Origin: a virus
Reading direction: 5' to 3' (one strand)
Virus record (IMG/VR): IMGVR_UViG_3300046642_000841
Span: 1 to 27,154 of that record
Length of the DNA: 27,154 bases
Shown here: positions 14,479-21,215 of the stretch, one piece after another
Numbering within the stretch: the first letter of the stretch is position 1
How the letters are laid out: every line of letters starts with the position of its first letter
Translations under genes and position numbers: made by a program
Notes under the pieces: generated by a model
The model's database searches: none
What the model saw: only the letters and a program-made list of their open reading frames with translations
What the model was told of the DNA's origin: nothing

Positions 14479-14898
14479 CTACTGGACATCGGCAGGAGCT
14501 ACACAGAGGTACGGCCGGTGGTGTATTTTCAGTCTTAGTCTGCAATCCCTTGTCCTGTTTGGAGCGAATGGAGAAACAACCGCCTTACTCATGTCAATGC
14601 CTACCGAACTAAGTAGGACTTTCGCCAGCCCCTGCCCTCTAAACCCCAGCTCTTCACGGACCAGAACCCAGCCAAGTTGCTGCAGACCGTGTCCAGGGCC
14701 ACACAGGACCCAACCGGCAATGACCCCTTCAAGCTCGGCAACATGTACCTGCCAGCCCAGTGCGCATAGGTTGGTAAGTAGCTGGCCAATCTGCTTGCCT
14801 GACATGCCCTCGACATGGGTGCTAGCCTCCCGAATTGACTTGATAAAACTGGAATAGATATGGCCCCAGTGGTTGGGCTGGGCTGGGGTGATTGTCAT
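14479..14898 (-). CDS. GNAT-family N-acetyltransferase-like protein, 139 aa
   Basis: The segment 'LGWVLVREELGFRGQGLAKV' (75-94) is GNAT motif A: a beta-strand, then the acetyl-CoA pyrophosphate loop R87-G-Q-G-L-A92. The preceding strand 'VAELEGVIAGWVLC' fits GNAT motif D. The protein is short for the family (usually 140-180), with an N-terminal helix pair. It starts in a TAATG overlap with the zinc-protein gene. Phage GNAT proteins may modify host proteins or DNA-linked amines, but the substrate cannot be read from sequence. The divergent C-terminal end is Arg-rich. Confidence 0.68.
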   Translation of the reverse strand: MTITPAQPNHWGHIYSSFIKSIREASTHVEGMSGKQIGQLLTNLCALGWQVHVAELEGVIAGWVLCGPGHGLQQLGWVLVREELGFRGQGLAKVLLSSVGIDMSKAVVSPFAPNRTRDCRLRLKIHHRPYLCVAPADVQ

Positions 14899-15071
14899 TA
14901 GTTAGCCCTTGACCTGTCCTTGCTGGTCGGTCCTGTCGTGTCAAACATGGCTATTGCTTCCTGCAGGCACTGCCGGCACATTAGCGCAAGTATCTTGTCG
15001 CCTGACCTGAGCACGGCCATTTCGTCCTTGTCCTTACCGCAACCGGAACAGGTCAGCTCAAGTGCTTCCAA
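14898..15071 (-). CDS. Small zinc-ribbon-like protein, about 57 aa
   Basis: The C-terminal 57 codons hold two Cys pairs, 'TCSGCGKDKDE' and 'MCRQCLQEAIAMFD', a C-x2-C...C-x2-C zinc ribbon. I place the start at TTG 15071, with AAGGA five bases upstream and an overlap of 14 bases with the gene ahead; a longer in-frame start at 15221 would lie wholly across that gene and adds a Pro/Ala-rich region with no motif. The stop is shared with the GNAT start (TAATG). A small zinc protein of this kind may bind nucleic acid or a host protein. The start is uncertain; the Cys motif is clear. Confidence 0.62.
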   Translation of the reverse strand: MEALELTCSGCGKDKDEMAVLRSGDKILALMCRQCLQEAIAMFDTTGPTSKDRSRAN

Positions 15072-15315
15072 GTTTGTCCTTGGGTGCGCTAGCCTCCCCT
15101 TCGGTGTGGGGGGTGGCTGCGAGGGAAGCGCGGGCGAGCTTGCCGGGGCATTCGTCTCCGGGATTGCTGTCGGCCGCGCACCGCACGACGGTGTCGCCGC
15201 ACGTTCGGCAAAGGATGCCATTCGGGCGGGCGATTTCGGCGACCAGCCCCCGCAGCCGGTCTAGTTCCCCCTCGGCGGCTGCCAGCTTCTCCCTTAGCTG
15301 GTCCGTGAAGTCCAT
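15058..15315 (-). CDS. Small coiled-coil/zinc protein, 85 aa
   Basis: The N-terminal 28 residues ('QLREKLAAAEGELDRLRGLV') form a short coiled coil. They are followed by four Cys residues (36, 39, 46, 56: 'ILCRTCGDTVVRC...DEC') that could bind zinc. AAGG lies six bases before the ATG at 15315. The gene starts right after the preceding stop (15317). It overlaps the next gene by 14 bases. The role is unknown; coiled coil plus zinc site suggests a dimeric DNA-binding or adaptor protein. Confidence 0.68.
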   Translation of the reverse strand: MDFTDQLREKLAAAEGELDRLRGLVAEIARPNGILCRTCGDTVVRCAADSNPGDECPGKLARASLAATPHTEGEASAPKDKLGST

Positions 15316-15316
15316 A

Positions 15317-15856
15317 TCAGGCCTTGTCCTTAATCTGCTTCGGCGCGGTCAGCCTCAGCCGGCGAATCTCCGACTTGCTCAGCCGCCGAACCGGTGCCGG
15401 GGCTTCCTGGCCACGCTTGGGGTAGTAGCCGCTTTCCGGTGGAAGTCCAAGCTGCTTGATGGTCTCATTCCAAATTGACATAGCTCTCCTTGGTGACACG
15501 CCCTTGGTAAGCTTCCTGGCATAGCGCGGATGCTTGTCCAGGAAGCACAGTAGAACATGCCTGGTCTTGTCTTCCCTGTCAAGGCTTTCTGCGTAGTCAC
15601 GGATTCGCTGGTAATATTCCCAGTTAGCGGCCTCGCCCAGTCCGGACTGGCCATCCCAGCCGTGAAGGTGGGTTTCTCCTTGTGCGTCGTCGTCGCTGAA
15701 GTCCCAGGGTAGGTGACACGTACCCCCAGGGCTTGAACGCAAAGTGCTGACAGGGAAGCAGTTGAAATCACTGTTACCTTCAATGTCCCGGAAGCCGCTG
15801 CGCCGGAGCTTCCCGTACCACTTAAGTTGCAGTTTTCGGAATGTCTTCTTGTCCAA
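15317..15856 (-). CDS. Putative phage transcription-related protein with 'KWYxKLxxSGFxDIE' motif, about 179 aa
   Basis: I start at TTG 15856, with AAGG six bases upstream, so that the protein begins MDKKTFRKLQLKWYGKL; an ATG-type start at 15919 would add a low-complexity Arg/Cys stretch across the previous gene. The segment 'LKWYGKLRRSGFRDIEGN' (11-28) matches a motif I know from phage and prophage proteins of unclear function that lie in regulatory positions near packaging genes. The C-terminal part is basic ('VRRLSKSEIRRLRLTAPKQI') and could bind DNA. A late-gene regulator similar to RinA or sigma-like proteins is one possibility, but no clear HTH was identified. Confidence 0.6.
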   Translation of the reverse strand: MDKKTFRKLQLKWYGKLRRSGFRDIEGNSDFNCFPVSTLRSSPGGTCHLPWDFSDDDAQGETHLHGWDGQSGLGEAANWEYYQRIRDYAESLDREDKTRHVLLCFLDKHPRYARKLTKGVSPRRAMSIWNETIKQLGLPPESGYYPKRGQEAPAPVRRLSKSEIRRLRLTAPKQIKDKA

Positions 15857-15992
15857 CCTGGGCCTTGTCTTCCTTGGTCTCCTGCAGGTGCTGGTGCAGC
15901 GCCTGGGCCATACTTCCAACGGCCTGATACAGCGGCTGCAGCTCCTGACGAATCTTGCGCCGAATTAACTTCGCGTTACGTTGCTGTCCCAT
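15822..15992 (-). CDS. Small helical protein, 56 aa
   Basis: The ATG at 15992 has AAAGG six bases upstream; a longer in-frame start at 16049 would overlap the previous gene. The protein begins MGQQRNAKLIRRKIRQELQP and is a basic then mixed-charge helix ('GSMAQALHQHLQETKEDKAQ') likely to be a coiled coil. It overlaps the following gene by 35 bases. No family recognised. Confidence 0.6.
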   Translation of the reverse strand: MGQQRNAKLIRRKIRQELQPLYQAVGSMAQALHQHLQETKEDKAQVGQEDIPKTAT

Positions 15993-16002
15993 ATCCTGCC
16001 TT

Positions 16003-16251
16003 TCATTCGCTAATCTTGGTCCACTTGAGCTTGCCGGTACCCTGGACATATGTGTTCCCTGCCTGCGCCTGTGCTATACTGGAGCTTGCCGCACCGGTGA
16101 ACGTGCTGGCCGATGCATACGTGGGCTGCCAACCGGCAAGCTGCGTGTAATACCCGGTATCGACCACGCCGCGCCATAGGCTTCCATTGCTATCTAGGGC
16201 CACCAGGGACCCGTCAGGCATGGACTGGAACTGGATAATCTTACTCGGCAT
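16003..16251 (-). CDS. First late-operon gene, small beta-repeat-like protein, 82 aa
   Basis: The start is ATG 16251 (MPSKIIQFQSMPDGSLVALD), six bases after a -10-like TACTAT; GTG 16257 in frame is possible. The N-terminal 'IIQFQSMPDGSLVALDSNGS' followed by 'LWRG' resembles one blade of a beta-propeller or tectonin-type repeat, and the remainder is Ala/Ser/Thr-rich with a final 'GKLKWTKISE' strand. One blade alone cannot make a propeller, so it may oligomerise. It is the first gene of the leftward late operon. Function unknown. Confidence 0.62.
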   Translation of the reverse strand: MPSKIIQFQSMPDGSLVALDSNGSLWRGVVDTGYYTQLAGWQPTYASASTFTGAASSSIAQAQAGNTYVQGTGKLKWTKISE

Positions 16252-16266
16252 AGACACATAGTAGCA
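16252..16266 (-). promoter_or_regulatory. Probable late promoter with extended -10 (minus strand)
   Basis: On the minus strand TGC-TACTAT (TACTAT at 16258-16263) precedes the ATG at 16251 by exactly six bases. No good -35 was found at 17 bases, but TGN directly before the hexamer makes it an extended -10. The distance to the ATG equals that of the plus-strand leaderless promoters. It is the only promoter I found that could drive the leftward late operon. Confidence 0.52.
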
Positions 16267-16741
16267 CCGCCAGGACTGGACTATTAGGCAAAGTGCAGCA
16301 AGTACGATTTCATGATACCAGTGGGTCCTGTTAAGGCATTATGGTGAAGGGTCCCGTTGCGGTGTCCCGTTGTGGCCTTGAAACCACCCAGTGCTTACAC
16401 ATGGCCTGGAAGCCCCTGAAGGGCAGAAACGCAACCTAGCAAACAGTAACGCACAATCACATTGGCCTGACTAAACCGATTGTCAGGTACTTACTGGTTC
16501 CTGACCGGGCGGACCGGCGGGGCGCTAGCAGTCCACGTCAGAATCCTGTCAGTGATACAGACCACCTAGCCGGCAGCAGTAGGGCCGGAAGGTAAGTGGC
16601 TTCAGCCGGCCGGTCATGGCGCCTCAGGGCAGGACAGCAGCCATGGACACCAGGTACCAGCCACTGGGCAGGCAGGCTTATCACGCCTGAGGAGAATCGG
16701 CGTGGCTAAAATCGTTAACGCACAGTGGCTTAGCTTTTCCT
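16267..16741. other. Gene-free divergent control region between late and early modules
   Basis: About 475 bases without a convincing gene. It holds a direct repeat GTCCCGTTG (16351-16359 and 16364-16372) and a hairpin CCTGAC-N10-GTCAGG (16466-16487). A second hairpin, CACGCC-N11-GGCGTG (16682-16704), encloses a GAGGAG ribosome-site-like sequence before a GTG in frame with the DUF3310 gene. GCCGG/CCGGC repeats lie around 16570-16620. It is the best candidate in the window for a replication origin or a regulatory switch. I searched for tRNA-like arms and found none complete. Confidence 0.6.
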
Positions 16742-16776
16742 TTGACCAGCCCTTTCCTGTCATGTACAGTACAGGC
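16742..16776 (+). promoter_or_regulatory. Early promoter, leaderless type
   Basis: TTGACC (16742-16747), a 17-base spacer and TACAGT (16765-16770) are followed by exactly six bases, ACAGGC, and then ATG 16777. This matches the geometry at 7641 and 9066. It heads the whole rightward early operon. Confidence 0.7.
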
Positions 16777-17166
16777 ATGAGTGACTCGGCACTACGGAAG
16801 ACCCAGGAGATACCAAACCTGTCTATGCGGGAAATCATGTTCAAGCCTGTTTTGCATGATACCAGCCAGCCCCAGGGTGGTATAGTTCAGCCAATGGAAG
16901 AAGCCGAATGGTCTGACGTGCCGACCCGGGAAGCCGCCGCCGAGCCTTTCCAGGCCACAGACCCGATTAACCCTGAGCACTACAAGGCCGGTGGCCTGGA
17001 AGTCATTCAAATCATAGAGGCATTTGGGCTGGACTACCACCGGGCCAGCGCCTTGAAGTACCTGCTTAGGGCGGGCAGAAAGGACGACGAAGTGCAGGAC
17101 CTGAAGAAGTGTGCCTGGTTCATTGACCGGGCTATCCAGAAGCTGGAAGCCAAGGGGAAGAAATGA
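16777..17166 (+). CDS. DUF3310 family protein (nucleotide-kinase-like), 129 aa
   Basis: Residues 62-124 ('DPINPEHYKAGGLEVIQIIE', 'ALKYLLRAGRKD', then 'DLKKCAWFIDRAI') are a clear DUF3310 domain, common in phages and often annotated as nucleotide-kinase-like although the activity is not established. The N-terminal 60 residues are acidic, low complexity and unrecognised. I take the ATG at 16777, fixed by the promoter six bases upstream. An in-frame GTG at 16702 has a good ribosome site (GGAG, seven bases), so a longer form from an upstream transcript is possible. The gene ends in an ATGA overlap with the next. Confidence 0.82.
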   Translation: MSDSALRKTQEIPNLSMREIMFKPVLHDTSQPQGGIVQPMEEAEWSDVPTREAAAEPFQATDPINPEHYKAGGLEVIQIIEAFGLDYHRASALKYLLRAGRKDDEVQDLKKCAWFIDRAIQKLEAKGKK

Positions 17167-17363
17167 AGCATATCGGAGCTACTTGGCAAATGTGGAAGAA
17201 TGCCTGGCCCATGGCAGAACGGCACATGCTTTCCATAGCTTACAATGACGGTGCCAGGTGCAGATATGCCATGAAGTGCAAATGGGGATGCCTGCACATG
17301 TCCATGGCAACCAATAAATACCAGGCCTCTGGAGCGTCTGACATGAGAGGATATTACAAGTGA
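17163..17363 (+). CDS. Small protein, 66 aa
   Basis: This 66-residue protein begins MKHIGATWQMWKNAWPMAER and is rich in Met, Trp, Lys and Tyr, with two Cys ('CRYAMKCKWGCLHM' has three within 14). Start and stop overlap both neighbours (ATGA at 17163, GTGA at 17360), so it is coupled. No family is recognised; the Cys cluster could bind a metal. Confidence 0.68.
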   Translation: MKHIGATWQMWKNAWPMAERHMLSIAYNDGARCRYAMKCKWGCLHMSMATNKYQASGASDMRGYYK

Positions 17364-17893
17364 ATGTCTGTGTCTTCGCTGGCGCCCGGGGCGGCAAGGA
17401 GCTAATGACCGATGCCTACCAAACTGGCAAGCTATTGGCAGGCAGCAAGGCAGTTGTGTATTTCGGGGGCAGCTCCAAGGGGGTCATGGGCGCGCTCACC
17501 GGCGGCGTACTGGAGGCCAATGGGCAGATTATCGGGGTTCTACCGGAGTCAATTGCCGCTCTACGCCACTACCGAACAGACATTAAGATGGTAATCAAAC
17601 CGGACATGGCCAGCCGCAAGCAGGTCTTCTGGGACAACTGTGATAGCTTCCTGTGCCTGCCAGGCGGGTTTGGCACCATGGACGAGCTGTTCGAGATTGC
17701 CACGCACATGAAGCTTGGCCATACCAAGCCCAGGCCGATTGTGGTCCTGAACACCAATGGCTTCTATGAGCCGCTCCGGTTGCTGTTTGCCAGGATGTTC
17801 CTGCACGGCACCATGCCGGCGGACAGGATTAACCTGGTCAGGTTCTGCGATACCGTGCAGGAAGCAGTGGAAGCGGTAACCTGTGCGACTTAG
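17360..17893 (+). CDS. LOG-family protein (nucleoside 5'-monophosphate phosphoribohydrolase-like), 177 aa
   Basis: The protein has the Rossmann-like SLOG fold. The signature is PGGFGTMDE (101-109), with the preceding R86-K87 that the family uses in catalysis ('MASRKQVFWDNCDSFLCL'), and the N-terminal nucleotide loop 'YFGGSSKGVMGALTGGVLEA'. Family members (LOG, YvdD type) split base from ribose-5-phosphate in N6-modified adenine or cytosine nucleotides. All key residues are present, so activity is plausible. The start is GTG 17360, overlapping the previous stop. In phage it may act in nucleotide metabolism or on nucleotide signals of host defence; that is inference. Confidence 0.85.
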   Translation: MNVCVFAGARGGKELMTDAYQTGKLLAGSKAVVYFGGSSKGVMGALTGGVLEANGQIIGVLPESIAALRHYRTDIKMVIKPDMASRKQVFWDNCDSFLCLPGGFGTMDELFEIATHMKLGHTKPRPIVVLNTNGFYEPLRLLFARMFLHGTMPADRINLVRFCDTVQEAVEAVTCAT

Positions 17894-18608
17894 CCCTTCC
17901 CTGGCCAAGATACTAATCCAGCAAAGCCCAAAGGCGGCACACGATGCGGCAACTAACAAGAATTATGGCCCCCGCTCGGCTTCTATGCGGTTCGGTGCTG
18001 TGGTCGACCGCCTTGTTTTTGAAGTGGGCGATGACATCACAATACGGACCGCGCGGGGCCAAGTGGAACTGCCTGGACAGATACTGGTAACCGACAAGGA
18101 GCTTGCACGTGCTAATCTTGTGGCTGGGGCAATCAAGGCCAGCGCCGCTTTTCAGGCCGTGGGACAATCTGGGCTGCAAGTGCAGGAAAAGCTGGCCTGG
18201 TTCGATAAGGAACTGTTCATTGAGTTGGTCTCCAAACCTGACGCAATGGATGGACAACTCAAACTCGGGAAGGACCTGAAAACAGCCTGGAATGTATCGG
18301 ACTACTCCATTGCCCGCGACATCGAGCGGTATGGCTATGACATCCAGGCCGCTGCATATGTAGACGCAATGAAGCACTGCCTTGGCTGGCCTGACCCTGG
18401 CTTTCAGTTCGTTTTTGCTAAGACCAGCCCTGATTACGATGTTATAGTCAGGCCACTGGAACCGGAAGAAATGGAGCGCGGCCAGGCGTTGTGGCAGGAA
18501 GCAAAGGTAACCTGGAAGCGCTGCCTGGAAAGTGGAGAGTGGCCTGATACGGTAAATCCCAAGTACATTGCACGGCAAATCAAGACCAAGGATTGGTTAA
18601 ACAAGTAA
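17883..18608 (+). CDS. PD-(D/E)XK exonuclease, RecE/exonuclease VIII-like, 241 aa
   Basis: Signature segments are 'MRFGAVVDRLVFE' (the usual G..vH segment, with Asp-42 in the His position), 'ELVSKPDAMDG' (D120) with 'GKDLKTAW' (D131-L-K133) as the catalytic PD-(D/E)XK pair, and 'YGYDIQAAAYVDAM' (Q155...Y159), the characteristic helix of the RecB/RecE clade. The enzyme should degrade one strand of double-stranded DNA to leave ssDNA for annealing. The adjacent ssDNA-binding-like gene supports a recombination role. GTG start at 17883 with an 11-base overlap with the LOG gene. No separate annealing protein was recognised in the window. Confidence 0.82.
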   Translation: MRLSPSLAKILIQQSPKAAHDAATNKNYGPRSASMRFGAVVDRLVFEVGDDITIRTARGQVELPGQILVTDKELARANLVAGAIKASAAFQAVGQSGLQVQEKLAWFDKELFIELVSKPDAMDGQLKLGKDLKTAWNVSDYSIARDIERYGYDIQAAAYVDAMKHCLGWPDPGFQFVFAKTSPDYDVIVRPLEPEEMERGQALWQEAKVTWKRCLESGEWPDTVNPKYIARQIKTKDWLNK

Positions 18609-18623
18609 CGAAAGGAACAGCAC

Positions 18624-18977
18624 ATGAACCAGAACAGCGACAGCTTCGATTCTCTTCTGCCAAGCAAGTTCATCAAAAAGGAAGACGTTACCCCGCCGGT
18701 GGTTCTTACTATCTCAGGATATGGAACTATCACGCTAATGAACAAGAAGACCGGTGCCGACGAGGAAGCTCCGACTCTCATGTTCGAGGAAACTCCCAAG
18801 ACCATCGTGTACAAGGCCTGGACTTCGGACGCCCTGAAGGAGATTTTTCCTGCCGGTCGAAGTGCCAGTATCGGCCAGAAGGTCGAGCTGTTCGTTGACC
18901 CGTCGGTCAAGATGGAAGGCCGCAAGGTCGGTGGCGTGCGGATTCGCGCCGTCCAGGGCAAGGCAGCCCCCTTCTAG
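18624..18977 (+). CDS. ssDNA-binding-like phage protein, 117 aa
   Basis: The pattern 'SKFIKKEDVTPPVVLTISGY' (N-terminal), 'PTLMFEETPKTIVYKAW', 'ALKEIFP' and 'GQKVELFVDPSVKMEGRKVG' followed by 'GVRIRAV' is one I know from phage proteins encoded beside RecE/RecB-type nucleases and generally regarded as OB-fold or ssDNA-binding-like. GAAAGGAA lies eight bases before the ATG. It probably coats DNA for recombination or replication. Certainty about the exact activity is moderate. Confidence 0.68.
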   Translation: MNQNSDSFDSLLPSKFIKKEDVTPPVVLTISGYGTITLMNKKTGADEEAPTLMFEETPKTIVYKAWTSDALKEIFPAGRSASIGQKVELFVDPSVKMEGRKVGGVRIRAVQGKAAPF

Positions 18978-18980
18978 CCG

Positions 18981-20663
18981 GTGCCACAACTTAGCCTGCT
19001 GGGAGATGTCCAGGAAGAGTCGGCTGGTGGAACCTCCAATGAAATCAGACTGCGACCATACCAACATGACATCTCCCAGCAGGCACTTTCCTTTTTCGAG
19101 CAGGGCAAGTCTGTTCTTACTGTTGCTGCTACTGGTACCGGTAAGACACGAATCGCCGCTGCAGTGGTTCGTTCATTTCCTGGACGTGTTTTGTGGATTG
19201 CTCATCGGTTTGAGCTTGTCAGCCAGGCTATCAGGACACTGGAGGAGCTGCTTGGCGAAAGGGTCGATGTCGAGCTGCCAGGACGGTACAGTGGCAGCGC
19301 CAGAGTAGTCGTTGCAAGTAAGGACACCGTACGTACAAAGGCCAGGCTAGACCGGCTAAAGAATTTCGGGAAGTTCGACCTGATAGTCATCGATGAAGCC
19401 CACCACAGTGAAGCCAGGACATACAAGGTAATCACAAATGCGTATCCCGATTGTTTGCGCTACGGCCTTACTGCTACTCCCGGGAGACTGGACAGAAGGC
19501 ACCTTTCGTTATTTGATGAGTCGACCGAACCTTTTGGTATTACGAGGGCGACAAGCCAGGGTTATCTCGTTCCAATCACCGCGAAACGCGACTCATTCCA
19601 GAGTGTTAATCTATCCGGTGTTAACACGGTGGCTGGAGACCTAGACCGGCAGCAACTGTCTGCCATAATGAGAAGCGAGGAGAACTTACATGCAGTCGCG
19701 AAAGCCATCCTGGAAAGACAGGACCATTTTCCTGGTCTTCTGTTTTCTCCTGCTGTTGATGTTGCTGAGCGAACCTGCGAAATCATCAACCGGTACCGGC
19801 CGGGAACGGCGCGGTTTGTAAGTGGAAAAACACCAGACGACGAAAGGCGCGGCATATTCGAAGGACTTGGAAGGTCTTATCAGGTCCTGGCCAACTATGG
19901 AATCGCAACTGAAGGAACAGACCTGGTCAACGTTCGCTCGGTCTTTATGCAAAGGCCGACTAAATCGACCGCTCTTTTTCAGCAAATGCTCGGTCGTGGC
20001 CTGCGTCCTTTGCCAGGTCTTGTCGATGGCCGCGGAGATAGTCTTAGCCGCAAACAGGCAATACAGGCCAGCTCCAAGCCGAGCTGCCTTGTCGTCGACT
20101 TCGTTGGAGTCACCGGGAGGCACAGTATTGCAACTGCCATTGACGTGCTTGCCGAAGGACAGGGAACCCCTGGACAGGCCATTGAACGGGTCAGGGAACG
20201 ACTAGCCAAAGGAGAGGAACTAAATGTCTCAGGTGCCATTGCGGAAGAAATTGAAGCCTACCAAGAGCGGCAGCGGACCAAGCAGGCAAGACATGCTCGA
20301 CAGCTGGGAATCGCTTCGCGCCAAGCCATTGTCGGAACGGTACACCTTAGCTCTAGAGATGTTAGGCTTATTGGGCTTGGTGGAGTCCCAGAAAGCTGTC
20401 CAGCAGGTGCAGGACTTTGGGATGGACCGCCCTTACCCGGACAAGTTGATGAGTTACGGCGGCTCGGAATCAGTTACTCAGCCGTTGCGACCGCTAGGCA
20501 AGCGCGGGAAGCGATAGGTAATGCCCGGTCAAGGCTTAATCTGGCCACGCCTAAACAGGCCATGTTCGTCGAGAAGCACGCGCGGCACAGGAACAAACCG
20601 GGGCTAACCAAGCGGGAAGCTGCATACATCATATCAACCGTAATACAAGGGTGGAAGAGATGA
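18981..20663 (+). CDS. SF2 DEAD/DEAH-box DNA helicase, 560 aa
   Basis: Motifs in order: Q-like 'RLRPYQ' (23-28), Walker A TGTGKT (51-56), motif II DEAHH (138-142), motif III-like TATPGR (164-169) and motif VI 'QQMLGRGLRPLPG' in the second RecA domain. The N-terminal part is close to phage UvsW/RecQ-like or DinG-type helicases used in recombination or origin melting. The C-terminal 150 residues are Arg/Ala-rich and without a known domain, apart from the helical end 'MFVEKHARHRNKPGLTKREA'. Start GTG 18981 with no strong ribosome site. It lies between ssDNA-binding-like and primase genes. Confidence 0.9.
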   Translation: MPQLSLLGDVQEESAGGTSNEIRLRPYQHDISQQALSFFEQGKSVLTVAATGTGKTRIAAAVVRSFPGRVLWIAHRFELVSQAIRTLEELLGERVDVELPGRYSGSARVVVASKDTVRTKARLDRLKNFGKFDLIVIDEAHHSEARTYKVITNAYPDCLRYGLTATPGRLDRRHLSLFDESTEPFGITRATSQGYLVPITAKRDSFQSVNLSGVNTVAGDLDRQQLSAIMRSEENLHAVAKAILERQDHFPGLLFSPAVDVAERTCEIINRYRPGTARFVSGKTPDDERRGIFEGLGRSYQVLANYGIATEGTDLVNVRSVFMQRPTKSTALFQQMLGRGLRPLPGLVDGRGDSLSRKQAIQASSKPSCLVVDFVGVTGRHSIATAIDVLAEGQGTPGQAIERVRERLAKGEELNVSGAIAEEIEAYQERQRTKQARHARQLGIASRQAIVGTVHLSSRDVRLIGLGGVPESCPAGAGLWDGPPLPGQVDELRRLGISYSAVATARQAREAIGNARSRLNLATPKQAMFVEKHARHRNKPGLTKREAAYIISTVIQGWKR

Positions 20664-20791
20664 CCAAGTATGAATGCGACAACTGTGGTTTCCAGCAAGC
20701 AACACAGCTTGCAAGATATGCAATTACCAGAAATGGAGGGTTCATAACAAACGAGCGGCAGGAGCTAAGTAGCAATGACCAAACTGACTGA
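20660..20791 (+). CDS. Small Cys-x2-Cys protein, 43 aa
   Basis: An ATG at 20660 overlaps the helicase stop (ATGA), and the stop at 20789-20791 overlaps the next gene by 17 bases. The N-terminus 'MTKYECDNCGFQQATQLA' has a C-x2-C pair typical of half of a zinc ribbon; the rest is Gln/Asn/Thr-rich. It probably pairs as a dimer around zinc if real. The overlaps and codon use support it. Confidence 0.6.
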   Translation: MTKYECDNCGFQQATQLARYAITRNGGFITNERQELSSNDQTD

Positions 20792-21215
20792 CCATGAAAC
20801 CGAAGTGCTTGGCCATCTGGCCCAGGGCTACAACCAAAAGGAGACGGCAGAGAAGCTCAAGCTAAGCCCGCAGACAATCAATGCCGCTGTAAATCAAATC
20901 AGGTCCAAGCATAGAAGCCTTCAGCGAGCCATTGAATGGTACATGGAACAGAACCAGGAGCAGTTTGCCGCCGATGAACTACCCGACAGCGATGAGCCGC
21001 AAGGACCTGTCCAGCGCTGTGAGCGGTGCAGCCTGGTCCTGGACGCTGGCCACCGCTGCCTTGACCCGCAGGACCACCTATACAGACAGCATCACGGGAC
21101 AGCGCTGCGCCAGATGGGCGGTCATGGCCGGTGGACTAATGGATATGGCCAGGGCGAGGAATGGGCGATCAACGTATCGGTTACTTCGCCGGTCGGGAAG
21201 GGGAAGCGTGGTTGA
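20775..21215 (+). CDS. LuxR-type helix-turn-helix protein with Cys-rich tail, 146 aa
   Basis: Residues 1-52 ('MTKLTDHETEVLGHLAQGYN', 'QKETAEKLKLSPQTINAAVN') match a GerE/LuxR HTH: tL-t--E-evL--la-G-s-kEiA--L-ls--Tv---i-. The middle is acidic and the tail has Cys residues ('RCERCSLVLDAGHRCLDP') that may bind zinc. GGAG lies 10 bases before the ATG. No receiver or autoinducer domain is present, so it is a stand-alone DNA-binding protein, perhaps a phage transcription regulator. Confidence 0.75.
   Translation: MTKLTDHETEVLGHLAQGYNQKETAEKLKLSPQTINAAVNQIRSKHRSLQRAIEWYMEQNQEQFAADELPDSDEPQGPVQRCERCSLVLDAGHRCLDPQDHLYRQHHGTALRQMGGHGRWTNGYGQGEEWAINVSVTSPVGKGKRG

Noticed and set aside
14309-14545. A 78-codon Cys-rich minus-strand frame overlapping the GNAT and 103-aa genes
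   Set aside because: It overlaps both neighbours by 67 and 128 bases, and its Cys residues do not form a recognised motif.
16267-16741. A possible tRNA or small RNA gene in the control region
   Set aside because: No complete acceptor, anticodon and T-arm set could be folded; TTC-like loop sequences lack the conserved A.
17913-18578. A 221-codon minus-strand open frame opposite the RecE-like gene
   Set aside because: The plus-strand reading has catalytic motifs and coupling to its neighbours; the minus frame has neither.
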